This document shows, in pieces, positions 16,014 through 24,019 of a stretch of DNA of 24,019 nucleotides; the stretch's first letter is position 1; each line of letters opens with the position of its first letter. Source of the stretch: Candidatus Hermodarchaeota archaeon (GTDB lineage Archaea; Asgardarchaeota; Hermodarchaeia; Hermodarchaeales; Hermodarchaeaceae). A model generated the notes under the pieces. It was not told the origin of the DNA. It searched no databases and worked only from the letters and a program-made list of their open reading frames with translations. Location: NCBI GenBank assembly GCA_016840595.1, contig JAEOSA010000005.1, positions 1-24,019 of the forward strand, in the 5' to 3' direction. Made by a program: the position numbers and the translations under genes.

Positions 16014-19000
16014 TTACGAGTCCATGTCAGCATTTTGCTGCAGCGAATTGTACGTCGCTTGGCGTTCGGCTTTGCTCAAGTATTTCAGATGATCTACTAA
16101 GGCTGCTTTCTCTGCTTCACTAAGGTTAGGAATGCGGTCGAGTTCACGGCGTATCTCCGCAATCACTGCATCAGGTACAGCTGGCGCGTCTTGAAGTTCC
16201 GGAGGTAACACGCTAGGTGCAGTCCGGTCTTCTTTTAGTGCTTTGGGCTCTGGTGGTTCTTTGGTTGGCACCTCTTCCAGCGGAGGCACATCAGGCTTTA
16301 CAGGAGGTGTTTCAGTTGGAGTTGGTTTTGGAGGAGCTTCCTTTGGAATGGGTTTGGGGGGCGCCTCCTTCGGTGCTGGTGTTGGTGCTGGTTCTAGTGG
16401 TGGTGTGATGGGTTGCTCGCGTTGAGTGAGGAAGTCCATCCGACGTTGCCCCATCTGTCGTTTCAAGTCATCGAGGAACCAGATACGGTCTTTGCGCGGA
16501 ATCTTTCGCATCTCGTTCGCAAGGACGGTTTTTTCTTCTGGTCCTAATCCTGGGATTTTATCCAGTTCGGTCATAATGTCTTCTTCTTTGGCCGAGATTT
16601 CTTCAACTTCTTCTGTTCTTGGAATCATAGCCGGTGTTGCCGCTACACCAATCGTACCCATTGCCGTGCTTACCTTGGATTCCATGGTGACTTCTCGGTC
16701 ATGGAAGCGTTTCAGGTCCTTCCGACCGAGTGTATACCCTTCTTCCTTGTCAATGGTCTTGGCGAGTTTCCGCAACCGGCGGACTTCCCATGGTATCGAA
16801 TAGACCCGCGCCCAGAGAATCCATCCAATCAGTGCGATGACCACTATTACGGCAGTGATAGATCCATAGAAAATCAGTTGTTCCGTAAGTTCTGTGAATT
16901 CGATACTGACAAAGCTTTCAATTTCGTTGATTGCATTGTAATTGAACTTCTCGGCTATGAAGGTCAATGTAGTTGGACTGGCACTATTCGCACTGATTGT
17001 TATGTTATAATACCCTAGATTGGTCGGGTCAGGCTCGATTGTGATAGTCGCTCCTATCGAGGCTGCTTCAAGTTCATAATAAACATCAGCACCAGTTACA
17101 GGTGCGTTGTGATATGTGTCATTAAGATAAAGTACAAAGGAGTAAGTTGTTCCGATATAAAGCGTGTTAGGAATGGACTCAACTAAACTGAGTTCCATCG
17201 GAATAGAATCGACTTCAAGGCTCCTGCTAATCATTTTGTTTTCATAAAAATCTGAACGAAATTCAATTATGAGTTCACGGGTGGCTGATGTGTTAAATTG
17301 GAAATACACGGTCCAATAACCAGTATCAGAATCAAAGGTAAAATCTACGGCGGAAATAAAGCTGATGGTTCTCGATAAAACTTCATCTTCAAGGAGACTG
17401 TTATAACCCATATCCCTATAATTATAGGTTAGAACAAGTGTATCACCAATGGGAATGAACCAACTGGGATTCGAATAGGGAACAGAGACATTATAGTCAA
17501 CCCCATCAATTGTGACGATTGTATATGCACTTATGAGATCTAATTCCGTTCCTGCTTTGCTGATTGTTAGAGGAACAGAAGTTGACGAGTCACTGAATTT
17601 CGAAAATATCGGATGATAGATACTAATTATCCGGGCTTGACTACTTGGTGTTTCATTGGCAGGGAACGAGCAAGTATACCATCCATCAGTCCCAGTTGGG
17701 TCGAAATAATAGTGATTCCCTTGCCAGATAAGATATAGCGTGTGACCGTCGATTGGATTCCACGGATTCAATCCTCGTGTGTCATTGAGAAAAACGTCGA
17801 TTGTGACATTCTGCTTGTAATTTGCTGAATAAGCTGGTTGTTCAACGATAATCTCGCAGGGCTTATACCTCATTGTAATTGTGAAGGTGATTTGTTGAGG
17901 AATTGTATTTGTGGCGCCTGCTGTGACGGTGATGGTTTGAGGTTGCATTCGCCAGGTGGATGTATTGAATTCACAATAGTAGGTTCCGTCTGCTATGAAG
18001 GTGAAATCTTCCATCACATAAGAAGTCGAAGCATTCAGTGCACTAATATCAGCATAATTCAAATAGTTCCAGAAGGTTCCATTTTCATGAACTGACCAAA
18101 ATGTCACATAAAGAGTGATGTTGTCATCTATGTAGACTTCTATTGCGGTGCTATTTCCTGGTGGTGTGTCAAGTCTTGTGTTTACTGCTTGGATACTTAC
18201 TGTGAAGATGAAGAATTCAGTTTCGTAGTCGGTCATGTTCGTTTGGATGATGAGTTGGGTTCCAGTTGCATTCGCTGATCCTGTATCAATTATTGGACTA
18301 ATAGTGTAGAAACCAGGAGTTCCTGTATAGGTCATTAATGCCCAGTCTGAAGTATACCATTTGTAGATGATTTCGGTGCCGTTGGCTGGGGTCATTGGAG
18401 TGCCCGTTAATAAATCTTCAAGGTAAACGGTGACAGGAATGAGTTCTCCCCAGTAGACAATTATATTCGAGCCTATTGGGTCGATTTTTACCAGTGATAG
18501 AGGCGCTTTTTGGATAGTAATGTCGACATCTCTTATTTGCTCTTCATAATTTGTTTTAGTAGCTGTGAGGTAAAAGGAGAAGGCTCCTGCCGCAAGACCA
18601 GTAGTGTCAATCATAATCACCCATGTTCCGTCGATTTGAGTATAATTGAAAGTTAATCCAACATCAATAGACCAAATTACATCGGTGATATTTTCGAAGT
18701 CATGGTCTCGATCTTGATATAGCGCCTCGATAACAAGCCATTGAGAGTAGTATAGTGTTGAGGGTTGCGACCAATCTAGTGTCGTACGAATCTCACGGAC
18801 ACGTGCTGAAACGAAGGCTTCAGCAGATGCATAGTATGGGAAGTATTGTGGGTCAAATCCTGTTGGCCAAGTGAGGGTGATGCGGAATGAATAAGTTCCT
18901 ACATCTAGATTCATATCGCCACGGATAATTAGCGTGTAGTTACCATCTGTTCCTGGCCAGGAGGAGGCTAGAACGTACCAATATGAATCATTCCATCCTG

Positions 19001-22000
19001 CGATATCGTCACATTCAACGAGAATGCCAACATATGTACTGCCATTCGTTACTTTTCCTCCTCCAGTTGTCTCGTAATGTAAATTGATGATGATATCATC
19101 ACCAGTTGGCTCCGTTTGGATGGTTTCGGAGTAGAGAATGGTTTCTGTACCCACTGTACGGACGGAGAATGCTTTGGTTGCTATTGTATAGAACGGTGCG
19201 TTTCCAGCTACCCAGCTGGCTTCAATTTTCAAGTTGAAGATTACGTTTACGGCTCCCAGTTCACTAGCACTAATTAGGACACGATAGTAGAGGGTTGGTT
19301 CGCCCCAACCTGTACCAAACGTTATGTCTTCAAGATAATATGTAGCCGAAATCTCGCTATCGTTGGAAGCGTGAAGGATTCGGATTCGTACCCAAGAACC
19401 AGTCGTTGAGTTATCAATGCCCCAATCATCAAGGACATCAGTATAGTTAAGGTAGACAATGACATTATCAGCATAGTTGGTGTCAGGTGGGTTGGTATTG
19501 ATAATGCGGGTTTCTCGATATTCTGATGTCAGCCAGACACCCACCCATTGTTCTTCGTAGGTTGGTGGATCATCTATCCATCCAAGGGTGATGTTAATCC
19601 AGTAACTTCCTGGTGCTGGAGTTTGATCAGAGTTTATGATGATGAGATAGTGACCGTTTCCTTGGTCAAATAATGAATAGCTTGGATACGCCCAAGTATC
19701 ATTAGTGACGATAATAATATCATCGGAGCCAATGATGCCGTCTCCATCTTGGGAACTTGCATCATCGCGAACTCGATAGATTACTGTGATATAGAAATCT
19801 TCACCGTAGGGAGCGGCGTCAACTGGTTCTTTTTCAATCTCAGTGTAGACGGTGCGGATATTGAAAGACATTGGGGGGCTAGCGATTCTTGCAGATCGAT
19901 ACGGCTCCGTGGGATGATATGCATCAACTTCGATTTGATAACTTCCAATACTTAGTGCCTTTGTAATTGTGATGCGGTAGTATCCGGGGAATGGGGTAAC
20001 GGAATAATCACCTGGAAGAAGAACCAAACCTCCGATACCCGTGACCGTAATGGTGGCTCCGGAGATAAATGCCCCGTTGTTGGAACTTTGTCCATCTAGA
20101 ATGAAGTATTGTACATCAACAATGACATCATCACCATATGGCGTTGTTGGAACTCGTGAGTACGCTAGTGTTGTAAAGAGAGCACGCACGGTAATTGGAA
20201 CATTGGTGAGTGCTCCATTGTTATATTGGGCTGGGCTTGATATGGAAATATCAAAGTAATAGGTCTGATTAGTCGGGAGTTGTGCTGCAAAAATGGTGAT
20301 GGTATAGGTGCTATCTCCATTATCTAGGAAAGAAAAGTCCACACCCAAAGTTAAAGTTGCTATACTTATCGTGGCCCCTGTGATTGGATCTCCATTTTGG
20401 GATGCAATAGTGTCTGAAACAGTGTAGTTCACTTCGAGAATTCCATCTTCTCCCCAAGCCACAACTGGTGGGCTTTGATAAGTGAAGCTGGTGGCAAGGG
20501 CACGGATAGTAGCTGCTGTGTAAACAGTGTCATTCTCATAGCTTGATGAAGTGTAAACGTAAACATCTAGCGCATGAGTTCCTAGCACCCACCCAGTGGT
20601 ATCAAGTGTGATAGTGAAGATTCCATCATTTGGTAAGCCATCTTCTACCCATTGCGTCCAGTTTCCACTGTTAATGTACAGGGTTGTTGGACCCACAATC
20701 CGGATGGCAATGAGATCTGCGTCAGGAAGTGCTGTTCCCAAATCGTCATCATCGACTCGAAGCACCATGGACCCATTGTTTTCCCAAGGGATGTTGGAGA
20801 TTGGATTGATGTTGCTAGCAATATAGTGGTTGCGGATTCGAAAACCGATTGTTTGGTCAGCATCTTGATGATAGGCGTCTGGGGCGACCACATGCAATGC
20901 AAGGGAATAAATTTTCACTGTTGAGATTTCTCCGCTTGAATAAAGGAGGGTTAATGTGTATTGGCCTCCGCCGTTATCTACGAGAGAATAATCACCTGGA
21001 TCGAGTGCACCACCATCGAGTAAAGTGCCTGCGATACTCGTTACTCCAGTAATGCCATTCCCATCTTCTCCACTGGCTGAATCATCCACAATGTAATAGA
21101 AAACTATAACGACATCTAAGCCCCAGGCTGTACTCCCGACTGCTTCGTATGTGATTGCGGTACGAATGGCTCGAATGTCAAATCCAATGTTGACACTTGC
21201 ATCATCATGTTGGGTATCTGGAGAATTCACATAAAGATCCAACGAATAAGTCGCAATACTGCTAATTCTACCACTGGAGAAGAGGATTGTAAGGGTATAT
21301 TGCCCTCCACCATTATCGACTAGGGTGTAGTCTCCAGGGTTTAACGGGGCACCATCGAGCTGGGAACCCGCAATTGAGGTGACGCCTGTAATTCCGGTGC
21401 CATGTTGAGAGCTGGCAGGATCATTCACTTTGTAATTGATGACAATGACTACATCTGTACCTCGGGGAACAGGGGGCGTGGGGGTATAACTTACAAGGGT
21501 GACAATAGACCGAACGTCGAATTGCCCAGATCGGTCTGCGTAGTCATAATTAGCAGTTGGAGCATTCACATAAAGGTAGAGAGTGTATGATTGAATGTTG
21601 TTGATTCTCCCGCTGGAATACAGAATTGTGAGAGTATATTGACCAGCTCCTTCATCAACTAATGTGTAGTCAGTACCAACTAATCCAACGGCATCTAGTG
21701 TTGACCCTGAAATGTCGGTTACTCCTGTGATACCATTCCCGTGTTGGCTGCTTGCTAAATCACTAACCCGATAATAGAACGTAATAACAACATCGTCACC
21801 CCAGGGTGTTGGTGAGGGTGGATCAATCGTTACCTGGGTTGTTAAGGCACGAATATCGAAGGTAATGGTTTGGTCAGCAGCATCATATTGGACGGCAGGG
21901 GCGTCAAAATGTAATTCCAGCGTATAGGTCGTAATACTGGATAACTTCCCACTGGAATAAAGGAGAGTGAGGGTGTATTGGCCACCACCGTTATCGACTA

Positions 22001-24019
22001 AAGTGTAGTCACCTGGTACTAGGGGTACAGCATCTAAAGTGGATCCACTAATACTCGTTACTCCGGTAATCCCATTGCCGTGTTGGGCGCTGGATGTGTC
22101 TTCAACCAAATAGAATACAGTGATAACCACATCTTGCCCCCAAGGCGTCGGAAGGGGCGGTGTATAGGTAATCTTTGTACCCAACAAGCGAACAGTAAAT
22201 GATGTTGTTCGGTCTGCAGCATTGTACTCAGCGCTAGGTGCAACGACATGCAGAGCCAGTGAGTAGGACTGAATACTCGAAATAACTCCGCTGCTAAATA
22301 GGATAGTGAGGGTGTATTGACCGCCACCGTTATCGACCAGAGTATATTCACCAGGGTTCAGGGCTACTGCGTCAAGAGTGGAGCCGGTAATTGAAGTGAC
22401 CCCGGTGATGCCAGTGCCATCATTGGAGCTGTCTAAGTCGTTAATGACATAGTAGAAAGTGATTACGACGTCTTCACCCCAGGGGGTCTGAGGAATCGGG
22501 TCAAAGGAAATCGAAGTCCGCAACGTACGGACCCTGAAACTGATTGTTTGTGATGCATTCTCATGTTGGGCATCAGGGGAGACGACAAAGACAATTAGAG
22601 AATACAACTTGATGATAGATAGCTTTCCACTACTAAACAGAATAGTTAGGGTATATTGCCCTCCGCCATTATCCACGAGTGTATAATCACCGGAATCGAG
22701 AGCAATAGCATCGAGGGTCGATCCTGTGATACTGGTGACACCAGGGATACCATTTCCATCTTGGGAGCTGGTGGGATCATTGACCGTGTAGTAGAAGATG
22801 ATTTCGACATCTTCACCATACGGTGTGGGACTGACCGCATCATATGTGACGAAGGTTCGAATGGTCCGAATTTCAAAGGTGATGGTTTGGTCAGCAGCAT
22901 CATGTTGGCTATCAGGAGCGACGACATGCAAGTCAAGAGAATATGTTTTGATACTGTTGATAATTCCACTAGTATAAAGCAGTGTGAGGGTGTATTGGCC
23001 GCCGCCATTATCAACAAGTGTATATTCTGTGACGAGGAGTGGTGTTCCATCCAATTGGGACCCAGCAATTGACGTTACACCATCAATCCCGTTTCCATGT
23101 TGACTACTGGACGGGTCATTGACCTTATAGTAGAAGATGATGACGACATCCTCACTCCAAGGTACGGGAATAACCGGGTCATACGTAATTTCAGTTGCGA
23201 GAGTTCTCACATCAAAAGTGATTGTTTGGCTCGCATCATCATGTTGAGTATCCGGGGAATTCACAAAAAGGTACAAGCTGTAGGTTTGGACGTTATTGAT
23301 CTTTCCACTGGAGTAGAGGATGGTGAGTGTATATTGTCCTCCTCCATTATCTACGAGAGTATAGTCGCCAGGATTAAGGAGGACAGCATCTAGGGTGGAT
23401 CCGGTAATATCTGTGACGCCTGTGATACCGTTGCCATGTTGGATACTAGCTAGGTCACTGACCCGATAATAAAAAGTGATTATAACATCGTCACTCCAAG
23501 GAGTTTGTGATGGTGGGTCAATCGTCACTTGGGTTGTTAGAGTGCGAATATCGAAGGTGATGGTTTGGTCGGCATCAGCGTATTGGACAGCTGGGGCATC
23601 GAAATGTAATTCCAATGTATAGGTCTTGATGTTGGAAAGTTTTCCGCTGGAATAAAGAAGAGTGAGGGTGTATTGCCCGCCTCCGTTATCGACTAGGGTA
23701 AAGTCACCTCCGATTAAGGGTACGCCATCAAGTGTTGAATCGGTGATGCTGGTGACACCAGGGATACCATTCCCGTGTTGAGCGCTGGATGTATCTTCGA
23801 CTAAATAGAACACGATGATGACTACATCTTGCTCCCATGGTGTTGGAAGGGGAGGTGTGTATGTAATCTTCGTGCCTAGTTGCCTGACAGTAAAAGTGGT
23901 GGTTCGATCTGCTGAGTTATATTCAGCACTCGGTGTATCGACATGTAAGGCAAGCAGGTAGGGCTTGATACTCGAAATTATTCCACTACTGTACAAAATT
24001 GTGAGGGTGTATTGGCCGC
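16014..24019 (-). CDS. Giant Ig-like-repeat surface protein 2 (paralogue of protein 1), 5' end cut by window edge
   Basis: The frame is open from the right edge to TAA at 16014-16016, giving 2667 visible residues; start codon and signal peptide are outside. In order: at least nine 113-aa tandem repeats (20823-23873) plus a partial one at the edge; about twelve more diverged Ig-like domains of about 100-120 aa, with sequons and few Cys; one transmembrane helix (LIFYGSITAVIVVIALIGWILW, about 16803-16880); a basic juxtamembrane stretch (SIPWEVRR, then EEGYTLGRKDLK); and a cytoplasmic tail with two 44-aa modules around a Pro-rich linker. From the domain starting TSFTYQSPPVV (20492) to the C-terminus it is collinear with protein 1 (from 11843). 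No catalytic motif was seen. Probably a long cell-surface stalk, adhesin or receptor; function unknown. Confidence 0.9.
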   Translation of the reverse strand, partial: GQYTLTILYSSGIISSIKPYLLALHVDTPSAEYNSADRTTTFTVRQLGTKITYTPPLPTPWEQDVVIIVFYLVEDTSSAQHGNGIPGVTSITDSTLDGVPLIGGDFTLVDNGGGQYTLTLLYSSGKLSNIKTYTLELHFDAPAVQYADADQTITFDIRTLTTQVTIDPPSQTPWSDDVIITFYYRVSDLASIQHGNGITGVTDITGSTLDAVLLNPGDYTLVDNGGGQYTLTILYSSGKINNVQTYSLYLFVNSPDTQHDDASQTITFDVRTLATEITYDPVIPVPWSEDVVIIFYYKVNDPSSSQHGNGIDGVTSIAGSQLDGTPLLVTEYTLVDNGGGQYTLTLLYTSGIINSIKTYSLDLHVVAPDSQHDAADQTITFEIRTIRTFVTYDAVSPTPYGEDVEIIFYYTVNDPTSSQDGNGIPGVTSITGSTLDAIALDSGDYTLVDNGGGQYTLTILFSSGKLSIIKLYSLIVFVVSPDAQHENASQTISFRVRTLRTSISFDPIPQTPWGEDVVITFYYVINDLDSSNDGTGITGVTSITGSTLDAVALNPGEYTLVDNGGGQYTLTILFSSGVISSIQSYSLALHVVAPSAEYNAADRTTSFTVRLLGTKITYTPPLPTPWGQDVVITVFYLVEDTSSAQHGNGITGVTSISGSTLDAVPLVPGDYTLVDNGGGQYTLTLLYSSGKLSSITTYTLELHFDAPAVQYDAADQTITFDIRALTTQVTIDPPSPTPWGDDVVITFYYRVSDLASSQHGNGITGVTDISGSTLDAVGLVGTDYTLVDEGAGQYTLTILYSSGRINNIQSYTLYLYVNAPTANYDYADRSGQFDVRSIVTLVSYTPTPPVPRGTDVVIVINYKVNDPASSQHGTGITGVTSIAGSQLDGAPLNPGDYTLVDNGGGQYTLTILFSSGRISSIATYSLDLYVNSPDTQHDDASVNIGFDIRAIRTAITYEAVGSTAWGLDVVIVFYYIVDDSASGEDGNGITGVTSIAGTLLDGGALDPGDYSLVDNGGGQYTLTLLYSSGEISTVKIYSLALHVVAPDAYHQDADQTIGFRIRNHYIASNINPISNIPWENNGSMVLRVDDDDLGTALPDADLIAIRIVGPTTLYINSGNWTQWVEDGLPNDGIFTITLDTTGWVLGTHALDVYVYTSSSYENDTVYTAATIRALATSFTYQSPPVVAWGEDGILEVNYTVSDTIASQNGDPITGATISIATLTLGVDFSFLDNGDSTYTITIFAAQLPTNQTYYFDISISSPAQYNNGALTNVPITVRALFTTLAYSRVPTTPYGDDVIVDVQYFILDGQSSNNGAFISGATITVTGIGGLVLLPGDYSVTPFPGYYRITITKALSIGSYQIEVDAYHPTEPYRSARIASPPMSFNIRTVYTEIEKEPVDAAPYGEDFYITVIYRVRDDASSQDGDGIIGSDDIIIVTNDTWAYPSYSLFDQGNGHYLIIINSDQTPAPGSYWINITLGWIDDPPTYEEQWVGVWLTSEYRETRIINTNPPDTNYADNVIVYLNYTDVLDDWGIDNSTTGSWVRIRILHASNDSEISATYYLEDITFGTGWGEPTLYYRVLISASELGAVNVIFNLKIEASWVAGNAPFYTIATKAFSVRTVGTETILYSETIQTEPTGDDIIINLHYETTGGGKVTNGSTYVGILVECDDIAGWNDSYWYVLASSWPGTDGNYTLIIRGDMNLDVGTYSFRITLTWPTGFDPQYFPYYASAEAFVSARVREIRTTLDWSQPSTLYYSQWLVIEALYQDRDHDFENITDVIWSIDVGLTFNYTQIDGTWVIMIDTTGLAAGAFSFYLTATKTNYEEQIRDVDITIQKAPLSLVKIDPIGSNIIVYWGELIPVTVYLEDLLTGTPMTPANGTEIIYKWYTSDWALMTYTGTPGFYTISPIIDTGSANATGTQLIIQTNMTDYETEFFIFTVSIQAVNTRLDTPPGNSTAIEVYIDDNITLYVTFWSVHENGTFWNYLNYADISALNASTSYVMEDFTFIADGTYYCEFNTSTWRMQPQTITVTAGATNTIPQQITFTITMRYKPCEIIVEQPAYSANYKQNVTIDVFLNDTRGLNPWNPIDGHTLYLIWQGNHYYFDPTGTDGWYTCSFPANETPSSQARIISIYHPIFSKFSDSSTSVPLTISKAGTELDLISAYTIVTIDGVDYNVSVPYSNPSWFIPIGDTLVLTYNYRDMGYNSLLEDEVLSRTISFISAVDFTFDSDTGYWTVYFQFNTSATRELIIEFRSDFYENKMISRSLEVDSIPMELSLVESIPNTLYIGTTYSFVLYLNDTYHNAPVTGADVYYELEAASIGATITIEPDPTNLGYYNITISANSASPTTLTFIAEKFNYNAINEIESFVSIEFTELTEQLIFYGSITAVIVVIALIGWILWARVYSIPWEVRRLRKLAKTIDKEEGYTLGRKDLKRFHDREVTMESKVSTAMGTIGVAATPAMIPRTEEVEEISAKEEDIMTELDKIPGLGPEEKTVLANEMRKIPRKDRIWFLDDLKRQMGQRRMDFLTQREQPITPPLEPAPTPAPKEAPPKPIPKEAPPKPTPTETPPVKPDVPPLEEVPTKEPPEPKALKEDRTAPSVLPPELQDAPAVPDAVIAEIRRELDRIPNLSEAEKAALVDHLKYLSKAERQATYNSLQQNADMDS
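16032..16163 (-). other. Cytoplasmic helical module, copy 2 of giant protein 2 (C-terminus)
   Basis: 44 residues: IRRELDRIPNL, then EAEKAALVDHLKYLSKAERQA, ending SLQQN. Matches copy 2 of protein 1 closely, and copy 1 of its own protein more distantly. Ends at the C-terminus (ADMDS). Confidence 0.75.
16164..16454 (-). repeat. Proline-rich linker in the tail of giant protein 2
   Basis: 97 codons with repeated KEAPPKP-like phrases. Almost the same length as the linker of protein 1 (100 codons), but with quite different composition: Ala/Thr/Pro rather than Lys/Pro. A short conserved KEDRTAPSVLPPE segment precedes the second module. Confidence 0.8.
16455..16586 (-). other. Cytoplasmic helical module, copy 1 of giant protein 2
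   Basis: 44 residues with core TELDKIPGL, EEKTVLANEMRKIPRKDR and DDLKRQ. Only a handful of residues differ from copy 1 of protein 1, and it sits in the same place relative to the membrane helix. Confidence 0.75.
20823..24019 (-). repeat. Tandem array of 113-aa (339-nt) Ig-like repeats
   Basis: Nine consecutive units of exactly 113 codons begin (minus strand) at 23873, 23534, 23195, 22856, 22517, 22178, 21839, 21500 and 21161; a further partial unit runs off the right edge. Every unit has TLxDxxxL near 48-60, a (D/E)(Y/F)(T/S)LVD.G.GQYTLT core at about 57-71, and SSG or TSG before the last strands. Each ends in a strand rich in I/V and R. No insertion or deletion is seen across nine units. 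Nucleotide differences are spread over the units, so the array is not very recent. Confidence 0.93.

Noticed and set aside
20823..24019. Regular 339-nt periodicity as a possible CRISPR or satellite array
   Set aside because: The period is an exact multiple of three, the repeats are coding and diverged throughout, and there are no short identical repeats with unique spacers.
7335..24019. Possible frameshift or split gene between the two giants
   Set aside because: The upstream giant ends with a complete tail and terminator-like element, and the downstream one begins with its own signal peptide, so they are two separate genes.
1..24019. tRNA, rRNA, insertion sequences, toxin-antitoxin or phage genes
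   Set aside because: None recognised on either strand; coding sequence fills almost the entire window.

Overview
The window looks archaeal. Evidence: an HMG-CoA synthase / acetoacetyl-CoA thiolase / DUF35 OB-fold gene trio (the archaeal start of the mevalonate pathway), an A-type flavodiiron protein, the alpha subunit of an ADP-forming acyl-CoA synthetase (ACD), TATA-like promoters, and two enormous Cys-poor beta-sandwich surface proteins. The gene mix and the type I membrane giants with charged cytoplasmic tails lean towards an Asgard-type (for example Thorarchaeia-like) or similar anaerobic archaeon. That is inference; no rRNA or tRNA is present to settle it.

Layout. (1) 1-1410, minus: a signal-anchored penicillin-acylase-family Ntn hydrolase, cut by the left edge. 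It is not in the six-frame list as an ATG ORF because it starts with GTG and runs off the window. (2) 1520-4388, minus: a tight operon of HMG-CoA synthase, thiolase and DUF35 protein, with 6- and 19-nt gaps. (3) 4598-5788, minus: flavodiiron protein. (4) 5919-7331, plus: ACD alpha subunit, divergent from the flavodiiron gene and the only plus-strand gene seen. (5) 7335-15773, minus: giant surface protein 1 (2812 aa), complete. Its stop codon lies 3 nt from the ACD stop. (6) 16014-24019, minus: giant surface protein 2, cut by the right edge (at least 2667 aa).

The giants are tandem paralogues, upstream copy first in transcription. Both end in the same architecture: a series of about 110-aa Ig-like domains, one transmembrane helix, a strongly conserved juxtamembrane basic segment, and a cytoplasmic tail with two copies of a 44-aa helical module flanking a proline-rich linker of about 100 aa. 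Their membrane-proximal domains are collinear. Protein 2 has in addition an amplified array of at least nine 113-aa repeats with a five-unit higher-order period. Protein 1 has a single related unit and an N-terminal jelly-roll-like domain. This receptor/adhesin-like pair with a shared duplicated cytosolic module is the most interesting and least explained content of the window.

Metabolically, the thiolase, HMG-CoA synthase and DUF35 protein would channel acetyl-CoA to HMG-CoA for isoprenoid lipids. The ACD alpha subunit links acyl-CoA to ATP formation, and the flavodiiron protein would detoxify oxygen or NO. No link between these genes and the giants is visible other than adjacency.
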